NCBI GenBank assembly: GCA_964001305.1
Contig: CAXFAI010000013.1
Span: forward strand, 21,875 to 85,874
DNA length: 64,000 bases
Source of the DNA: CAJXMH01 sp964001305
GTDB taxonomy: Bacteria > Bacteroidota > Bacteroidia > Flavobacteriales_E > Vicingaceae
Reading direction: 5' to 3'
The notes under the pieces are model-generated. The model searched no databases. It saw only the letters and a program-made list of their open reading frames with translations, and was not told where the DNA came from. Shown piece by piece: positions 44,016-53,346 of this stretch. Positions within the stretch are counted from its first letter, which is position 1; each line of letters starts with the position of its first letter. The position numbers were made by a program, and so were the translations under genes.

Positions 44016-44032
44016 ACAATTTGTAATTCTTT

Positions 44033-46198
44033 TTATTGAACGACTAACTTTTGAGTCTTCCTTCCATTTTCCGTTTGAAGGTTGATTAAATAGATTCCAT
44101 TTGATAAATCAGATAAATCAAGCTCAAATCTATAGCTATCCTTTAAAAGTTCTCCTTGGTAAATGGTTTTAACTTTCTTTCCAATGATATTAGTCAAGCT
44201 AATTTCTACTTCTTTCTGATTCGCAGTTGAAAATACATTTAAAGTAGTTGTGCTGTTCGCTGGGTTAGGGAAGACTAAGATTTCTGTAGTATTAGCATCA
44301 ATATTTTCCTCATTCAGACCTACTAATGTTCCATTGAGTTCAAAATCATCTATGAATAAGTTATTCCCATTACCATTAACTAATTCAAACATGAATTTAA
44401 CATTACTGCTATTCTTTACTGCACTTGGGAAGATTGCACTTGGAAGACTATAAGATCTCCAATGTGAAGTTTGAGTTGGAACAAAATTAGAAGTTTGAGA
44501 ACTACTACCACTCACCATTAAAGCTGAAGATGGCAGCGTAATTAAAGTCAACCAATTTTCTCCACAATCAATTGAAGCTTTAATTCTCAATTGATCTGAA
44601 CTGGTATTATTTTTTCTTCTATATGCGACTTTAAATCCAAGTGAAGGATTGCCTATTGTAGTAAAGTCTAATGAAGGAGAAATTAGTTGATCCAAGCCAC
44701 TTTCATAATTATTATTTAAGTTATTTACCCAAATAGAAGAACTTCCACTAAAAGAGGCGAAAGGCGCAATTGCCCAAGTTGGGTTTCCAGAAGGACTAAC
44801 CACTTCCCATTCATTTCCGAAAGTGGTTGCATTTTCAAATCCTTCAGAATAATTAAAGGCACTATATGTAGCTGTATTTGACCCTACATGGACAAAATCA
44901 GACAATACAACACTGTCAATTCCAGAACTATTTCCAACTCTTAAAATCACATCATATTCCCCTGGCGTATTATATGTAATAGTAGGTGTAGCAGAGGTAG
45001 AAGTTGAAGGTGTACCTCCTGGAAAAGACCAATTATACGTGTTTAAGGGTCCTCCGTAGCTATTTTCACCAAAAGTGACTGAACCTCCTTCACAAATAAA
45101 CTTATCAAAGTCCAATACTTCTACTATAGGTGTACAAGGGTTTCCAACATAACCATCATTGGTTCCTGTCTGTCTCAAGTTAGCTGTATCAACTAAACTA
45201 ATTAGTTTATTATAAGAAGTAATTGCTGCATAAACTCGATTCTTTTGTATTGGTGTAAACATTCCTAAACAAGATAAACCATATCCCATATAGTTTTCTA
45301 GTAAATCAGGCACATCAGTATTAAATGGGTTTGGATTACTTGATACACCGCCTGAAGCATCATTTGAACATGAATTAATAGAGAAGTTACATGAATTATT
45401 ATTGTCATCAAACTGAGGAGGAGTATCACAAACAAAATCTCCAGAACCATGGCAAGCAGAACCACATGCGTTTTGGAAAGGGTGATATAAATTTAAACAA
45501 TGACCAATTTCATGGGTAACCGTTCTACCATCTTTTCCTGAGGCAAGCTCTATACTTCCCCATTCATCAGCTCTAACTACAAGGCCATAAGTACTCGCAC
45601 TTCCAGAACTAGGTGGAGGAAACTGAGCAAACCCTAGAATATTCCCACTACCACTACTCTGTATTGTATTTACAATCCATACGTTCAAATAACTGTATGG
45701 GTCCCATCCAATAAGGGATTTAGGCTCATTTCTCTTGTCAAATGTTAAATACGAGTTAGTTCTTGTTATTCCTTCTGTACAATTACCGTTAGGATCTAGT
45801 TGAGCTAAACGAAACTCAATATCCATATCTGCAATTAGTCCTTTAAACATATTTCTAACTGCAGAAGTATCCGAATTTAGCTTTTGAAAATCTTCATTTA
45901 TAATTCTTAAGCCATCTTGAATTTGAGCTTTTGAAATATTTCCAATGCCATTATAATGTATAACATGTACAACTACTGGAATTACATAAGTTGTATTGCT
46001 TTTATTTCCTTCAGGTTTTTGAGAATATGATTTTGCAAAATTGATCATCTCTCTTTCATAGTCTGCTTTTAGCTCAGGATGAGCTTGATGATACTTTTGT
46101 AACTCTTCATCGGTTGCACACCAACTTTCTTGTTGCGCATAACTATTTATGGTTATTGTAGCTAATATTAATGCAAATAAACTTTTGAATTTCATCAT
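44033..46198 (-). CDS. Secreted M43 (pappalysin-like) zinc metalloprotease with PKD and T9SS domain
   Basis: This 721-residue secreted protease has a signal peptide (1-21, ending SYAQ), an M43 catalytic domain with HEIGHCLNLYH (H229, E230, H233, H239; position 236 is Asn where family members usually have Gly) and a Met-turn in ENYMGYGL, a PKD domain (about 370-445), a MAM/jelly-roll-like domain (about 450-625) and a T9SS type A sorting domain at the end (TEILVFPNPANSTTTLNV). It degrades proteins outside the cell. The start codon overlaps the stop of the short-chain dehydrogenase gene by four bases, which is odd for a secreted enzyme. A terminator follows. Confidence 0.88.
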   Translation of the reverse strand: MMKFKSLFALILATITINSYAQQESWCATDEELQKYHQAHPELKADYEREMINFAKSYSQKPEGNKSNTTYVIPVVVHVIHYNGIGNISKAQIQDGLRIINEDFQKLNSDTSAVRNMFKGLIADMDIEFRLAQLDPNGNCTEGITRTNSYLTFDKRNEPKSLIGWDPYSYLNVWIVNTIQSSGSGNILGFAQFPPPSSGSASTYGLVVRADEWGSIELASGKDGRTVTHEIGHCLNLYHPFQNACGSACHGSGDFVCDTPPQFDDNNNSCNFSINSCSNDASGGVSSNPNPFNTDVPDLLENYMGYGLSCLGMFTPIQKNRVYAAITSYNKLISLVDTANLRQTGTNDGYVGNPCTPIVEVLDFDKFICEGGSVTFGENSYGGPLNTYNWSFPGGTPSTSTSATPTITYNTPGEYDVILRVGNSSGIDSVVLSDFVHVGSNTATYSAFNYSEGFENATTFGNEWEVVSPSGNPTWAIAPFASFSGSSSIWVNNLNNNYESGLDQLISPSLDFTTIGNPSLGFKVAYRRKNNTSSDQLRIKASIDCGENWLTLITLPSSALMVSGSSSQTSNFVPTQTSHWRSYSLPSAIFPSAVKNSSNVKFMFELVNGNGNNLFIDDFELNGTLVGLNEENIDANTTEILVFPNPANSTTTLNVFSTANQKEVEISLTNIIGKKVKTIYQGELLKDSYRFELDLSDLSNGIYLINLQTENGRKTQKLVVQ

Positions 46199-46914
46199 GA
46201 ATAATTTCTTAAATATTGAATTGAACCCTCTTGCTCAAAAAGGTTTATAAAATTACGTATTATTTTATCGGCCAGATTTTCCGCACTTGCTAGCTCATTG
46301 TTGTTTTTATAAGCTACAAAACGCTCTTTTTGCGAAAAATCACTAGTCCTTATATTTCTAATTTGTTCTTGCATTTGTGTATCAATAACACCTGGCGACA
46401 AGGTACGTTGCTTAAAATTCTCTTTTGATTTCAACTTCAACTCTTCCTCAATAACTTGACTTGCCATATGCAAAGCTGCTTTAGATGAACAGTACTGTGC
46501 CCAACCATCAATAGGGCTGTTTGCGGCTCCAGAACCTATATGTAAAACGTATTTAAACTTATCTGAGTTGCATGAAGCCTTGTAAAATTGATTGGTTAAA
46601 AACATAGGTGTAACTACATTGAGTTGATATAATGCTGATAGACCTTTGACAGTCCAATTTCCTAAAGGTTTAATTTCACCTAAACTCCCTGCATTATTAA
46701 TTAAAATATATTCTTCAAATTGATCAGACAAGTCAAAACTAAAGGCAGTTAAAGCATCTGCGTCCGACAAATCAATTTCGATGTGTTGGTAATTCTTGTG
46801 TTCAACACTTTTTGTTCTACTCATTCCAATGACAGAATGACCTTCTTTCAAATAAGCTTCTGCAAGTGCTTTACCTAAACCTTTGCTAGCTCCTGTTATA
46901 TAAATCTTTTTCAT
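46195..46914 (-). CDS. Short-chain dehydrogenase, sepiapterin/benzil-reductase-like
   Basis: This 239-residue cytoplasmic SDR oxidoreductase has the cofactor motif TGASKGLG (residues 7-14), NNAG at 73-76 and the catalytic pair Y141/K145 (YCSSK) with an upstream serine (S128). The segment GVIDTQMQEQIRNI near 185 is characteristic of the sepiapterin-reductase/YueD-type subgroup that reduces diketone-like or pterin substrates with NADPH. Substrate is not certain. It lies 11 bases after the cystathionine-synthase gene and overlaps the start of the metalloprotease gene by four bases (ATGA), suggesting one transcript. Confidence 0.85.
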   Translation of the reverse strand: MKKIYITGASKGLGKALAEAYLKEGHSVIGMSRTKSVEHKNYQHIEIDLSDADALTAFSFDLSDQFEEYILINNAGSLGEIKPLGNWTVKGLSALYQLNVVTPMFLTNQFYKASCNSDKFKYVLHIGSGAANSPIDGWAQYCSSKAALHMASQVIEEELKLKSKENFKQRTLSPGVIDTQMQEQIRNIRTSDFSQKERFVAYKNNNELASAENLADKIIRNFINLFEQEGSIQYLRNYS

Positions 46915-46925
46915 TGAAAAAAACG

Positions 46926-48086
46926 CTAAATTTTGGCTAATGCTTGTTCTAAATCCTTTTTAATATCTGATATATCTTCAATTCCAACACTTAAACGGAT
47001 TAAAGAGTCAACAATACCTAATTGCAATCTTTCACTAGCTGGTAAGGTAGCATGGCTCATACTAGCCGGATGACTTGCTAAAGATTCTACCCCACCTAAA
47101 GATTCAGCCAAACTAAATAGTTGAATACTTGAAAGAAACTTGAAACAATCTTCCTTTTGATTGTTTTTCAGCGTAAATGATACCATCCCTCCAAAACCAT
47201 GCATCTGCTTTTTTGCAATTTCATGATTTGGGTGCTCTTTCAAACCTGGCCAAAAAACTCGATCAACTTTAGAATGATTATTTAAATAATGTGCAACCTC
47301 TTCAGCATTTTCATAATGTCTTTGCATTCGAACATGTAGTGTTTTAATTCCACGATGAACCAAAAAACAGTCTTGTGGACCTGCAATCGCCCCACAGCTC
47401 TTTTGAATAAAACTTAATTTCTCTGCAATTGATTCATCATTAGTAATTAACCCTCCCATAATTACGTCAGAATGCCCTGCTAAATATTTGGTAATTGAAT
47501 GCATTACAATATCAACACCCAAATCAAGCGGGTTTTGCAAATAAGGACTAGCGAAAGTATTATCAGCAGCAACTATTACTCCCTTTTGTTTGGCTATAGT
47601 AGTAACGGCCTCAATGTCTGTTATTTGCAATAGTGGATTACTCGGTGTTTCAATCCAAATCAATTTGGTTTTTGGGCTTAATGCCTCTTCTACATTTTCA
47701 ACATTCTGCATGGAAACAAACTTGAAGCTAATTCCCATTTTTTGATATACCTCAGTAAACAATCGATAAGCTCCACCATATAAATCATGTGAAGCAACTA
47801 CTTCGTCTCCTGGTTCTAAGGTTTTCATAACTGCATCGATAGCAGCCATTCCACTTGCAAAACAAAAACCAAATCGGCCGTTTTCTATGGCAGCTAAGTT
47901 ATCTTCTAAAGCGCTTCTACTTGGGTTCCCTAATCTGGAATATTCAAAACCTTTATGCCCTCCAAGTCCATTTTGCTTGTAAGTGGAAGTCTGGTAAATG
48001 GGCGTATTTACGGCTCCATAAGCCAAGTCGGCTTCTAATCTTCCATGAATTGCTTTGGTGCCAAAATGGCTTTTTCTGTCTTTCAT
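46926..48086 (-). CDS. metB: Cystathionine gamma-synthase / trans-sulfuration PLP enzyme
   Basis: This 386-residue cytoplasmic enzyme of the Cys/Met metabolism family has PLP-binding K200 (SITKYLAGHSDVIMG), phosphate-binding FASGMAAIDAV, and ADNTFASPYLQNP. It joins O-activated homoserine with cysteine to cystathionine, or catalyses the related lyase step; the two activities cannot be separated from sequence by eye. Length is standard. A TAACTTTG box, part of the palindrome CAAAGTTAACTTTG, lies 40 bases upstream of the ATG. It begins a likely metB, SDR and M43 protease transcript. Confidence 0.88.
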   Translation of the reverse strand: MKDRKSHFGTKAIHGRLEADLAYGAVNTPIYQTSTYKQNGLGGHKGFEYSRLGNPSRSALEDNLAAIENGRFGFCFASGMAAIDAVMKTLEPGDEVVASHDLYGGAYRLFTEVYQKMGISFKFVSMQNVENVEEALSPKTKLIWIETPSNPLLQITDIEAVTTIAKQKGVIVAADNTFASPYLQNPLDLGVDIVMHSITKYLAGHSDVIMGGLITNDESIAEKLSFIQKSCGAIAGPQDCFLVHRGIKTLHVRMQRHYENAEEVAHYLNNHSKVDRVFWPGLKEHPNHEIAKKQMHGFGGMVSFTLKNNQKEDCFKFLSSIQLFSLAESLGGVESLASHPASMSHATLPASERLQLGIVDSLIRLSVGIEDISDIKKDLEQALAKI

Positions 48087-48126
48087 AGCTTGTACATTTA
48101 ATAAACTGATACCAGTGAAAACTGTT

Positions 48127-48140
48127 CAAAGTTAACTTTG
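48127..48140. promoter_or_regulatory. Palindromic -7 box of metB
   Basis: CAAAGTTAACTTTG is a perfect 14-base palindrome holding a full TAnnTTTG match on either strand. It lies 40 bases upstream of the metB start. As a palindrome it could also be an operator. Confidence 0.4.
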
Positions 48141-48145
48141 AGTAA

Positions 48146-49201
48146 TTAGCTGTGCGTGCGCTTAATCCAGCGTGGTAGAATAATAGCTCCAATGAATAAA
48201 TAAGGATAATAGCTAACCAATCGCCAAAGAAGTGCTAAGGCTCCTGCTAGCCCAAAAGGGATAAAATCTTTTAAAAAGCCTGAGAAAGCTATCTCTGCTA
48301 CTCCTGTGCTTCCAGGAGTGGGACTAATCAACATAATTACCCACATCACTAACTGGCGTGCATAAATCATTAAATGGTCACTTACATTTAAACTCACAAA
48401 CGCTAAAATCAAAAAATTAACCACCCAAAACCTAGCTGTCCATGAAACCAAGGTAGCACCAAATGCTTTTCCCCAAAATGAAAAAGGCTTTCCTCTTAAT
48501 TCTTTAGAAGTAACCATGATATCATCACCCGTTGCACTTGCATCGTGTCTCCACTTTCTTAAAAATGGCAATCTAAATACCTGAAGTAGAATCCACTTGA
48601 ATCCTCTTGGTCTCCAAAAAATGGCAAAAGTGATGACTGAAGTTAATAGCAAAATAAAAAGGTAACCTGCAATAAACACACCTTGTATTCCATATTTCCC
48701 TATCGCTCCGCTCAAAGCTTCTGTGGGCAACTCTATATTAAAAATACTCGAATAACCTACGCTAAATAATACAACGGGTACCGTTAAAATGTAAAAAAGC
48801 TCATCCAATAAAGCCGAGGTCATAACCACAGCTGAACTACGTCCCATTTTTACCCCTTCTTTGTTTACAATGTAAATTGCTACCCCAGACCCACCGACAA
48901 TGGAAGGACTTATTGCTGATGCAAATTCCCATAACATGATTGTATCAAAGCTATTTCTCCATGAAATTTGATAATCGGTTAGCACCCTTATGCGATACAT
49001 ATAGGCAAGATCTCTAGTTGCCATCATTAAAATGGCTACAATAACCCAAAAAGTAGACGACCAAGTCCACTCTACGGCTTCAAAATGCTTCAATTCAAAA
49101 TTTCTTGCTACTAGGTAAGTAGCAACAGCTAAACCAATACCAATGGTAACGGCAATTCGTGTTGGTGAAAACAGCTTAAGCGCTTTGGGATTTTCTGACA
49201 T
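48146..49201 (-). CDS. UPF0104 / lysylphosphatidylglycerol synthase-type membrane protein
   Basis: This 351-residue inner-membrane protein has about eight hydrophobic segments and the family feature SPTPGSTGVAEIAFSGFL near residues 290-310, with an earlier ISPSIVGGSGVAIY. This matches the lysylphosphatidylglycerol-synthase transmembrane domain (UPF0104). The soluble aminoacyl-transferase domain of MprF is missing, so it is not itself a lysyl-lipid synthase. Related proteins act as flippases or in glycolipid pathways. Divergent from the ArsC-like gene with a 44-base gap; metB is 59 bases downstream. Confidence 0.85.
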   Translation of the reverse strand: MSENPKALKLFSPTRIAVTIGIGLAVATYLVARNFELKHFEAVEWTWSSTFWVIVAILMMATRDLAYMYRIRVLTDYQISWRNSFDTIMLWEFASAISPSIVGGSGVAIYIVNKEGVKMGRSSAVVMTSALLDELFYILTVPVVLFSVGYSSIFNIELPTEALSGAIGKYGIQGVFIAGYLFILLLTSVITFAIFWRPRGFKWILLQVFRLPFLRKWRHDASATGDDIMVTSKELRGKPFSFWGKAFGATLVSWTARFWVVNFLILAFVSLNVSDHLMIYARQLVMWVIMLISPTPGSTGVAEIAFSGFLKDFIPFGLAGALALLWRLVSYYPYLFIGAIILPRWIKRTHS

Positions 49202-49219
49202 CCTTTGCGAGTTCTATCC

Positions 49220-49227
49220 TACTTTTG
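49220..49227 (+). promoter_or_regulatory. -7 box of the ArsC-like gene
   Basis: TACTTTTG is a full TAnnTTTG match, 18 bases before the ATG at 49246. It overlaps an in-frame TTG at 49225, which argues for the ATG as the true start. Confidence 0.5.
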
Positions 49228-49245
49228 TTAGTTCAAAAATCAACA

Positions 49246-49599
49246 ATGAAAAAAGTATTTTACCTTTCAACTTGTTCTACCTGCAAACGCATATTAAACG
49301 AGCTTAATTTCCCGAAAGATGCAGAATTGCAAGATATCAAAACTAATCAAATTAGCCCTGAAGATATTGAAGAAATGAAGGCATTGGCAGGAAACTATGA
49401 AACTCTTTTTAGCCGGAGAGCTATGAAGTATAAATCCATGGGACTTGCACAAAAAGAATTAGGTGAAGAAGATTACAAAAAGTTGATTTTAGAAGAATAT
49501 ACATTTCTAAAAAGACCAGTAGTTGTTTACGATAACTTTATTTCTATTGGCTCATCAACAAAAGCAGTTGAATCGTTAAAAAGTCAATTCGATTCTTGA
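49246..49599 (+). CDS. ArsC/Spx/YffB-family thioredoxin-fold protein
   Basis: This 117-residue cytoplasmic protein has an N-terminal CxxC (CSTC, C10 and C13) and the conserved TFLKRPVVV with arginine that marks the arsenate-reductase-like family. It may be a glutaredoxin-linked arsenate reductase or a YffB-type redox protein; the Spx regulator role would be unexpected in this lineage. A start at TTG 49225 would add seven residues but overlaps the promoter box. The end overlaps the next gene's TTG start by four bases. It opens a five-gene plus-strand run. Confidence 0.82.
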   Translation: MKKVFYLSTCSTCKRILNELNFPKDAELQDIKTNQISPEDIEEMKALAGNYETLFSRRAMKYKSMGLAQKELGEEDYKKLILEEYTFLKRPVVVYDNFISIGSSTKAVESLKSQFDS

Positions 49600-50501
49600 A
49601 AGTATCGCAACTTTTTAAAGCGCACTTAGCCTTACTTGGTGCAAATATTATCTATGGTGTAAATTACTCCGTAGCAAAAGGCATTATGCCCAATTTTATT
49701 GAACCATTTGGGTTTATCTTCTGCCGAGTATTAGGGGCATTAATTTTATTCTGGCTACTATCCTTTTTTACAAAAAAAGAACGGATACAATTCAAAGACA
49801 TAATACGACTTTTTATTTGCGGCGTATTTGGTGTTGCAGCCAATCAACTCATGTTCTTTTATGGATTAAATCTAACGAGTCCCATCAATTCAGCCATCAT
49901 CATGACTTCTAACCCTATTTTGGTATTAATCATGTCGGCTTGGATTATAAAGGAACGAATAACACCAACCAAAGTAGGAGGTATCTTTTTGGGACTAGCT
50001 GGTGCGGCTGGTTTAATTTTATATGGCAACAATTTGAGTATAAGCAATGACACCTTTGAAGGTGATTTATTCATTTTTCTGAATGCTAGTTCCTATGCGA
50101 TGTATTTAGTTTTGGTAAAGCCTTTAATGCATAAATATGAGCCTACTACCGTTATTAAATGGGTATTTCTTTTTGGGTTTTTAATTGTCATTCCCTTTGG
50201 GTTTAATCAATTTACTGAAATAAATTGGTCCTCTTTTACTCCTCAAATATGGGGTGGATTTTTGTTTGTGGTAATTGGAACCACTTTTTTGGCGTACCTC
50301 TTTAATATCTATGGCTTGAAACAAGTAAACCCATCTGTAGTGAGTACATATATCTATTCTCAACCATTTATTGCTACACTTGTTGCTTTAATTCTTCAGC
50401 AGGATGAATTGAACCTTGTCAAAATCATTTCTGCCTTGTTCATTTTTGCCGGGGTGTATCTTGTGAGCATAAGAAAACCGAAGCCTAAGGCAAATGCCTA
50501 A
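49596..50501 (+). CDS. EamA-family drug/metabolite transporter
   Basis: This 301-residue inner-membrane protein has ten predicted transmembrane segments in two EamA repeats (for example GANIIYGVNYSVAKG in the first and FLFVVIGTTFLAYLF in the second). Such carriers export metabolites or amino acids; substrate is unknown. The start must be the TTG at 49596, overlapping the previous stop (TTGA); the next in-frame ATG lies too far inside. It continues the plus-strand run toward yicC. Confidence 0.85.
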   Translation: MKVSQLFKAHLALLGANIIYGVNYSVAKGIMPNFIEPFGFIFCRVLGALILFWLLSFFTKKERIQFKDIIRLFICGVFGVAANQLMFFYGLNLTSPINSAIIMTSNPILVLIMSAWIIKERITPTKVGGIFLGLAGAAGLILYGNNLSISNDTFEGDLFIFLNASSYAMYLVLVKPLMHKYEPTTVIKWVFLFGFLIVIPFGFNQFTEINWSSFTPQIWGGFLFVVIGTTFLAYLFNIYGLKQVNPSVVSTYIYSQPFIATLVALILQQDELNLVKIISALFIFAGVYLVSIRKPKPKANA

Positions 50502-50506
50502 TTTTG
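50499..50506 (+). promoter_or_regulatory. -7 box of yicC-gmk-nadD
   Basis: TAATTTTG is a full TAnnTTTG match, overlapping the stop codon of the EamA gene, 18 bases before the yicC ATG. It suggests an internal promoter. Confidence 0.45.
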
Positions 50507-50524
50507 TCGCTTTAATTATAGAGT

Positions 50525-51397
50525 ATGCTTCAATCAATGACCGGCTTTGGAAAAGCCGAGGGAACTATTTCAGGAAAGAAAATCATTATTCAGCTTAAAT
50601 CACTCAACAGTAAGCAGTCCGATATACACACTAAAATTCCTAACTCATTTAAAGAAAAGGAATTAAACTACAGAAAACTCATTTCCAATAAGATAGGTAG
50701 AGGAAAAGTAGAAATGCTTTTGAGTTATGAGGACTTAGGAGAGAGCGGAGCTTTTCGAATTAATGAAGCCATTTTTAAAGGTTATTACGCTCAATTTCAA
50801 AAATTACAAGCTGAGTTAAATGACCAAAGCAATGATTTGATTGCAACCATTAGTCGATTACCTGAAGTGATCAAAGCAGAAGAAGCTAAACTTTCTGCCG
50901 AAGATTGGACAAAAATTGACCTCATTTTGGAACAAGCAGCAGAAGATCTCATTTCATTTAGAATTCAAGAAGGTAAAACACTTTACGACGATCTAAGCTC
51001 AAATATTGAAACTATAACAAATCTTCTAAATCAAGCGCTTAAATATGAAAATGAGCGTATTGAAATTGTAAAACAACGCTTGCTTAAAAACTTAGAAGAA
51101 AACGAACAAAAAGACAAAGTCGATAGTGATCGTTTTGAGCAAGAAATGATTTATTACTTAGAAAAATACGATGTTTCTGAAGAAAAAGTAAGGTTAGAAG
51201 CACATTGCAACTACTTTATGGAAACTATGAACTCAGAAGCTGGCCAAGGCCGAAAACTGGGTTTTATTTCGCAAGAAATTGGAAGAGAAATAAATACTCT
51301 AGGCTCTAAGGCCAACCATGCTGAAATGCAAAAGTTAGTTGTGCAAATGAAAGATGCACTAGAAAAAATTAAAGAACAAGTATTAAACGTATGGTAG
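50525..51397 (+). CDS. yicC: YicC family endoribonuclease-like protein
   Basis: This 290-residue protein of the YicC/YloC family has the characteristic start MLQSMTGFGKAEG and the C-terminal domain (DUF1732) ending in GRKLGFISQEIGREINTLGSKAN. Some YicC proteins are endoribonucleases that affect RNA decay. The stop codon overlaps the start of gmk by seven bases. The pairing yicC-gmk is common across bacteria, here extended by nadD. Confidence 0.92.
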   Translation: MLQSMTGFGKAEGTISGKKIIIQLKSLNSKQSDIHTKIPNSFKEKELNYRKLISNKIGRGKVEMLLSYEDLGESGAFRINEAIFKGYYAQFQKLQAELNDQSNDLIATISRLPEVIKAEEAKLSAEDWTKIDLILEQAAEDLISFRIQEGKTLYDDLSSNIETITNLLNQALKYENERIEIVKQRLLKNLEENEQKDKVDSDRFEQEMIYYLEKYDVSEEKVRLEAHCNYFMETMNSEAGQGRKLGFISQEIGREINTLGSKANHAEMQKLVVQMKDALEKIKEQVLNVW

Positions 51398-51966
51398 GTA
51401 AATGCATCATTTTTTCAGCACCATCGGGCTCAGGTAAAACCACATTGGTTCATCACTTATTGGAGCAAGATATAGGTTTGGCCTTTTCAATTTCTGCTTG
51501 TACTCGTTCGCCTAGAGGTAAAGAAGTAAATGGTAAAGACTATTACTTTTTGAACATTGAAGATTTTAAGCAAAAAATAAAGGAAGATGCCTTTGTCGAA
51601 TGGGAAGAGGTTTATACGGACCATTTTTATGGCACCTTAAAATCAGAGATTGAACGAATTTGGGGAGAAGGAAAAACAGTCATATTTGATGTAGATGTTG
51701 TAGGAGGTTTGAATCTCAAAAAGTATTTTAAAAAACAAGCTTTGGCCATATTTGTAATGCCTCCAGACCTACCTACTTTAGAAAAACGATTGAGAAGTAG
51801 AGGTACGGATGAAGAAGATCGCATTCAAAAGCGTTTAGCTAAATCGAAGCAAGAACTTGTGGTGGCAGATCAATTTGACCATATAATTTTGAATGATAGC
51901 TTAGAAAAAGCAAAACAAGAAGCTAGAACTGTGGTTACTTCATTTTTAGAAAACAAAGAAATATGA
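51391..51966 (+). CDS. gmk: Guanylate kinase
   Basis: This 191-residue cytoplasmic enzyme phosphorylates GMP to GDP with ATP. P-loop APSGSGKTT (10-18), the GMP-binding stretch with SACTRSPRGKEVNGKDYYF and the lid VVADQFDHIILND region are all present. Length is normal. It overlaps yicC by seven bases and nadD by four (ATGA), so translation is coupled. Confidence 0.96.
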   Translation: MVGKCIIFSAPSGSGKTTLVHHLLEQDIGLAFSISACTRSPRGKEVNGKDYYFLNIEDFKQKIKEDAFVEWEEVYTDHFYGTLKSEIERIWGEGKTVIFDVDVVGGLNLKKYFKKQALAIFVMPPDLPTLEKRLRSRGTDEEDRIQKRLAKSKQELVVADQFDHIILNDSLEKAKQEARTVVTSFLENKEI

Positions 51967-52538
51967 AGGTAGGTCTATTTTTCGGAACGTATAATCCAGT
52001 GCATGTGGGCCATATGGTAATTGCCAACTACATGGTGGAATTTACTGATTTGGATCAAGTATGGATGGTAGTTACCCCGCAAAACCCCTTTAAGCAAAAA
52101 GAGTCTATGCTTAAAGATTATGACCGCTTACATTTAATGCGACTAGCCATAGGTGATGATGAGCGACTAAAAGCTTCAGACATTGAATTTGGTTTAAAAC
52201 AACCAAACTATACTTCTGACACTTTAGCTTATTTAAAGGAGAAATTCAGTGACTATAATTTTGCTCTAATTATGGGTGCTGATAATCTAAATCACTTTCA
52301 CAAGTGGAAAAATCATGAATTGATTTTAGAGAACCATGACTTGTATGTTTATCCTCGTCTAGACTCGAATGAAGGTGGTGAATTAAGACAACATTACAAA
52401 GTCAATTATGTAGAAGCTCCGGTAATGAAAGTTTCATCTTCGTTTATTCGAAAAGCTATTTCTGAAGGAAAAAAAGTAAACCACTACATGCCTAAAGAAG
52501 TAGCAGCTTATGTGGAAGAAATGAATTTGTATCGATAA
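51963..52538 (+). CDS. nadD: Nicotinate-nucleotide adenylyltransferase
   Basis: This 191-residue cytoplasmic enzyme makes NaAD from nicotinate mononucleotide and ATP. It has the nucleotidyltransferase motif GTYNPVHVGH (8-17, with the H-x-G-H signature) and the C-terminal SSSFIRKAI. It is the last gene of the plus-strand run. Overlap with gmk is four bases. Confidence 0.95.
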   Translation: MKVGLFFGTYNPVHVGHMVIANYMVEFTDLDQVWMVVTPQNPFKQKESMLKDYDRLHLMRLAIGDDERLKASDIEFGLKQPNYTSDTLAYLKEKFSDYNFALIMGADNLNHFHKWKNHELILENHDLYVYPRLDSNEGGELRQHYKVNYVEAPVMKVSSSFIRKAISEGKKVNHYMPKEVAAYVEEMNLYR

Positions 52539-52590
52539 AGCCTATTCCAAGGTCTTGAATTTCCCTTGAAGTATCATGAAGTCACTTATA

Positions 52591-53289
52591 TTAGACAGTA
52601 GCGACAATCGCTTTCATCATACCTTCAAATATCTTAAGGCCATCTGTATTGCCTAACTCAATGTCAGCCGCTCTTTCAGGATGTGGCATCATACCAAAAA
52701 CATTCTTGGTTTTATTGCAAACCCCTGCAATATTCTCTAAAGAGCCATTTGGATTAGCAGCAGCATTTATTTCGCCTTCTTCATTGCAATAGCGATAAAT
52801 CACTTGATTGTTTGCATTCAAGTCTTTCAACATTTCCTCGGTTGCATAGTACCGACCTTCGGCGTGAGCAATTGGTATTTTTAATGCTTCATCCGTGTTC
52901 ACTCCTGCATTTATAATCGAATCATTATTATCTGCTTTTAAGAATACATTTTTGCAGATAAACTTTTGATTATTATTGTGTAACAAAGTTCCTGGCAACA
53001 ACTTAGACTCACACAAAATCTGAAAACCATTACAAATCCCCATAACGTAACCGCCATTATTGGCATGCTTTACTACTTCTTTCATAATGGGTGAATAGTT
53101 AGCTATTGCGCCTGAACGTAAATAATCACCGTATGAAAACCCTCCAGGTAATATGATAAATTCAGCTCCTTTCAAGCTAGTATCTTTATGCCAAAGTCGC
53201 TCAACTTCATAACCCATAATGCTTTCTAAAACATAAATCATGTCTTGATCACAATTGGATCCCGGGAAAGTAATCACACCAAATTTCAT
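52591..53289 (-). CDS. purQ: Phosphoribosylformylglycinamidine synthase, glutaminase subunit
   Basis: This 232-residue class I glutamine amidotransferase supplies ammonia for FGAM synthesis in purine biosynthesis. The triad is C86 (MGICNGFQIL), H203 and E205 (MMPHPERAADIELG). Its separate existence as a small protein implies a PurL/PurS complex encoded elsewhere. A TACCTTTG box lies 16 bases upstream of the ATG. It does not abut another purine gene; purD is about 1.3 kb away. Confidence 0.95.
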   Translation of the reverse strand: MKFGVITFPGSNCDQDMIYVLESIMGYEVERLWHKDTSLKGAEFIILPGGFSYGDYLRSGAIANYSPIMKEVVKHANNGGYVMGICNGFQILCESKLLPGTLLHNNNQKFICKNVFLKADNNDSIINAGVNTDEALKIPIAHAEGRYYATEEMLKDLNANNQVIYRYCNEEGEINAAANPNGSLENIAGVCNKTKNVFGMMPHPERAADIELGNTDGLKIFEGMMKAIVATV

Positions 53290-53305
53290 ATCTTCAGATT
53301 TTTTG

Positions 53306-53313
53306 CAAAGGTA
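53306..53313 (-). promoter_or_regulatory. -7 box of purQ
   Basis: TACCTTTG on the minus strand is a full TAnnTTTG match, 16 bases upstream of the ATG. Confidence 0.45.
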
Positions 53314-53346
53314 ATTAAATCAATATATGGAGTCTAAAGAACAAGC

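Noticed and set aside
49225..49245. TTG at 49225 as start of the ArsC-like gene
   Set aside because: It overlaps a full -7 promoter box, and the ATG at 49246 starts at the expected first strand of the fold.
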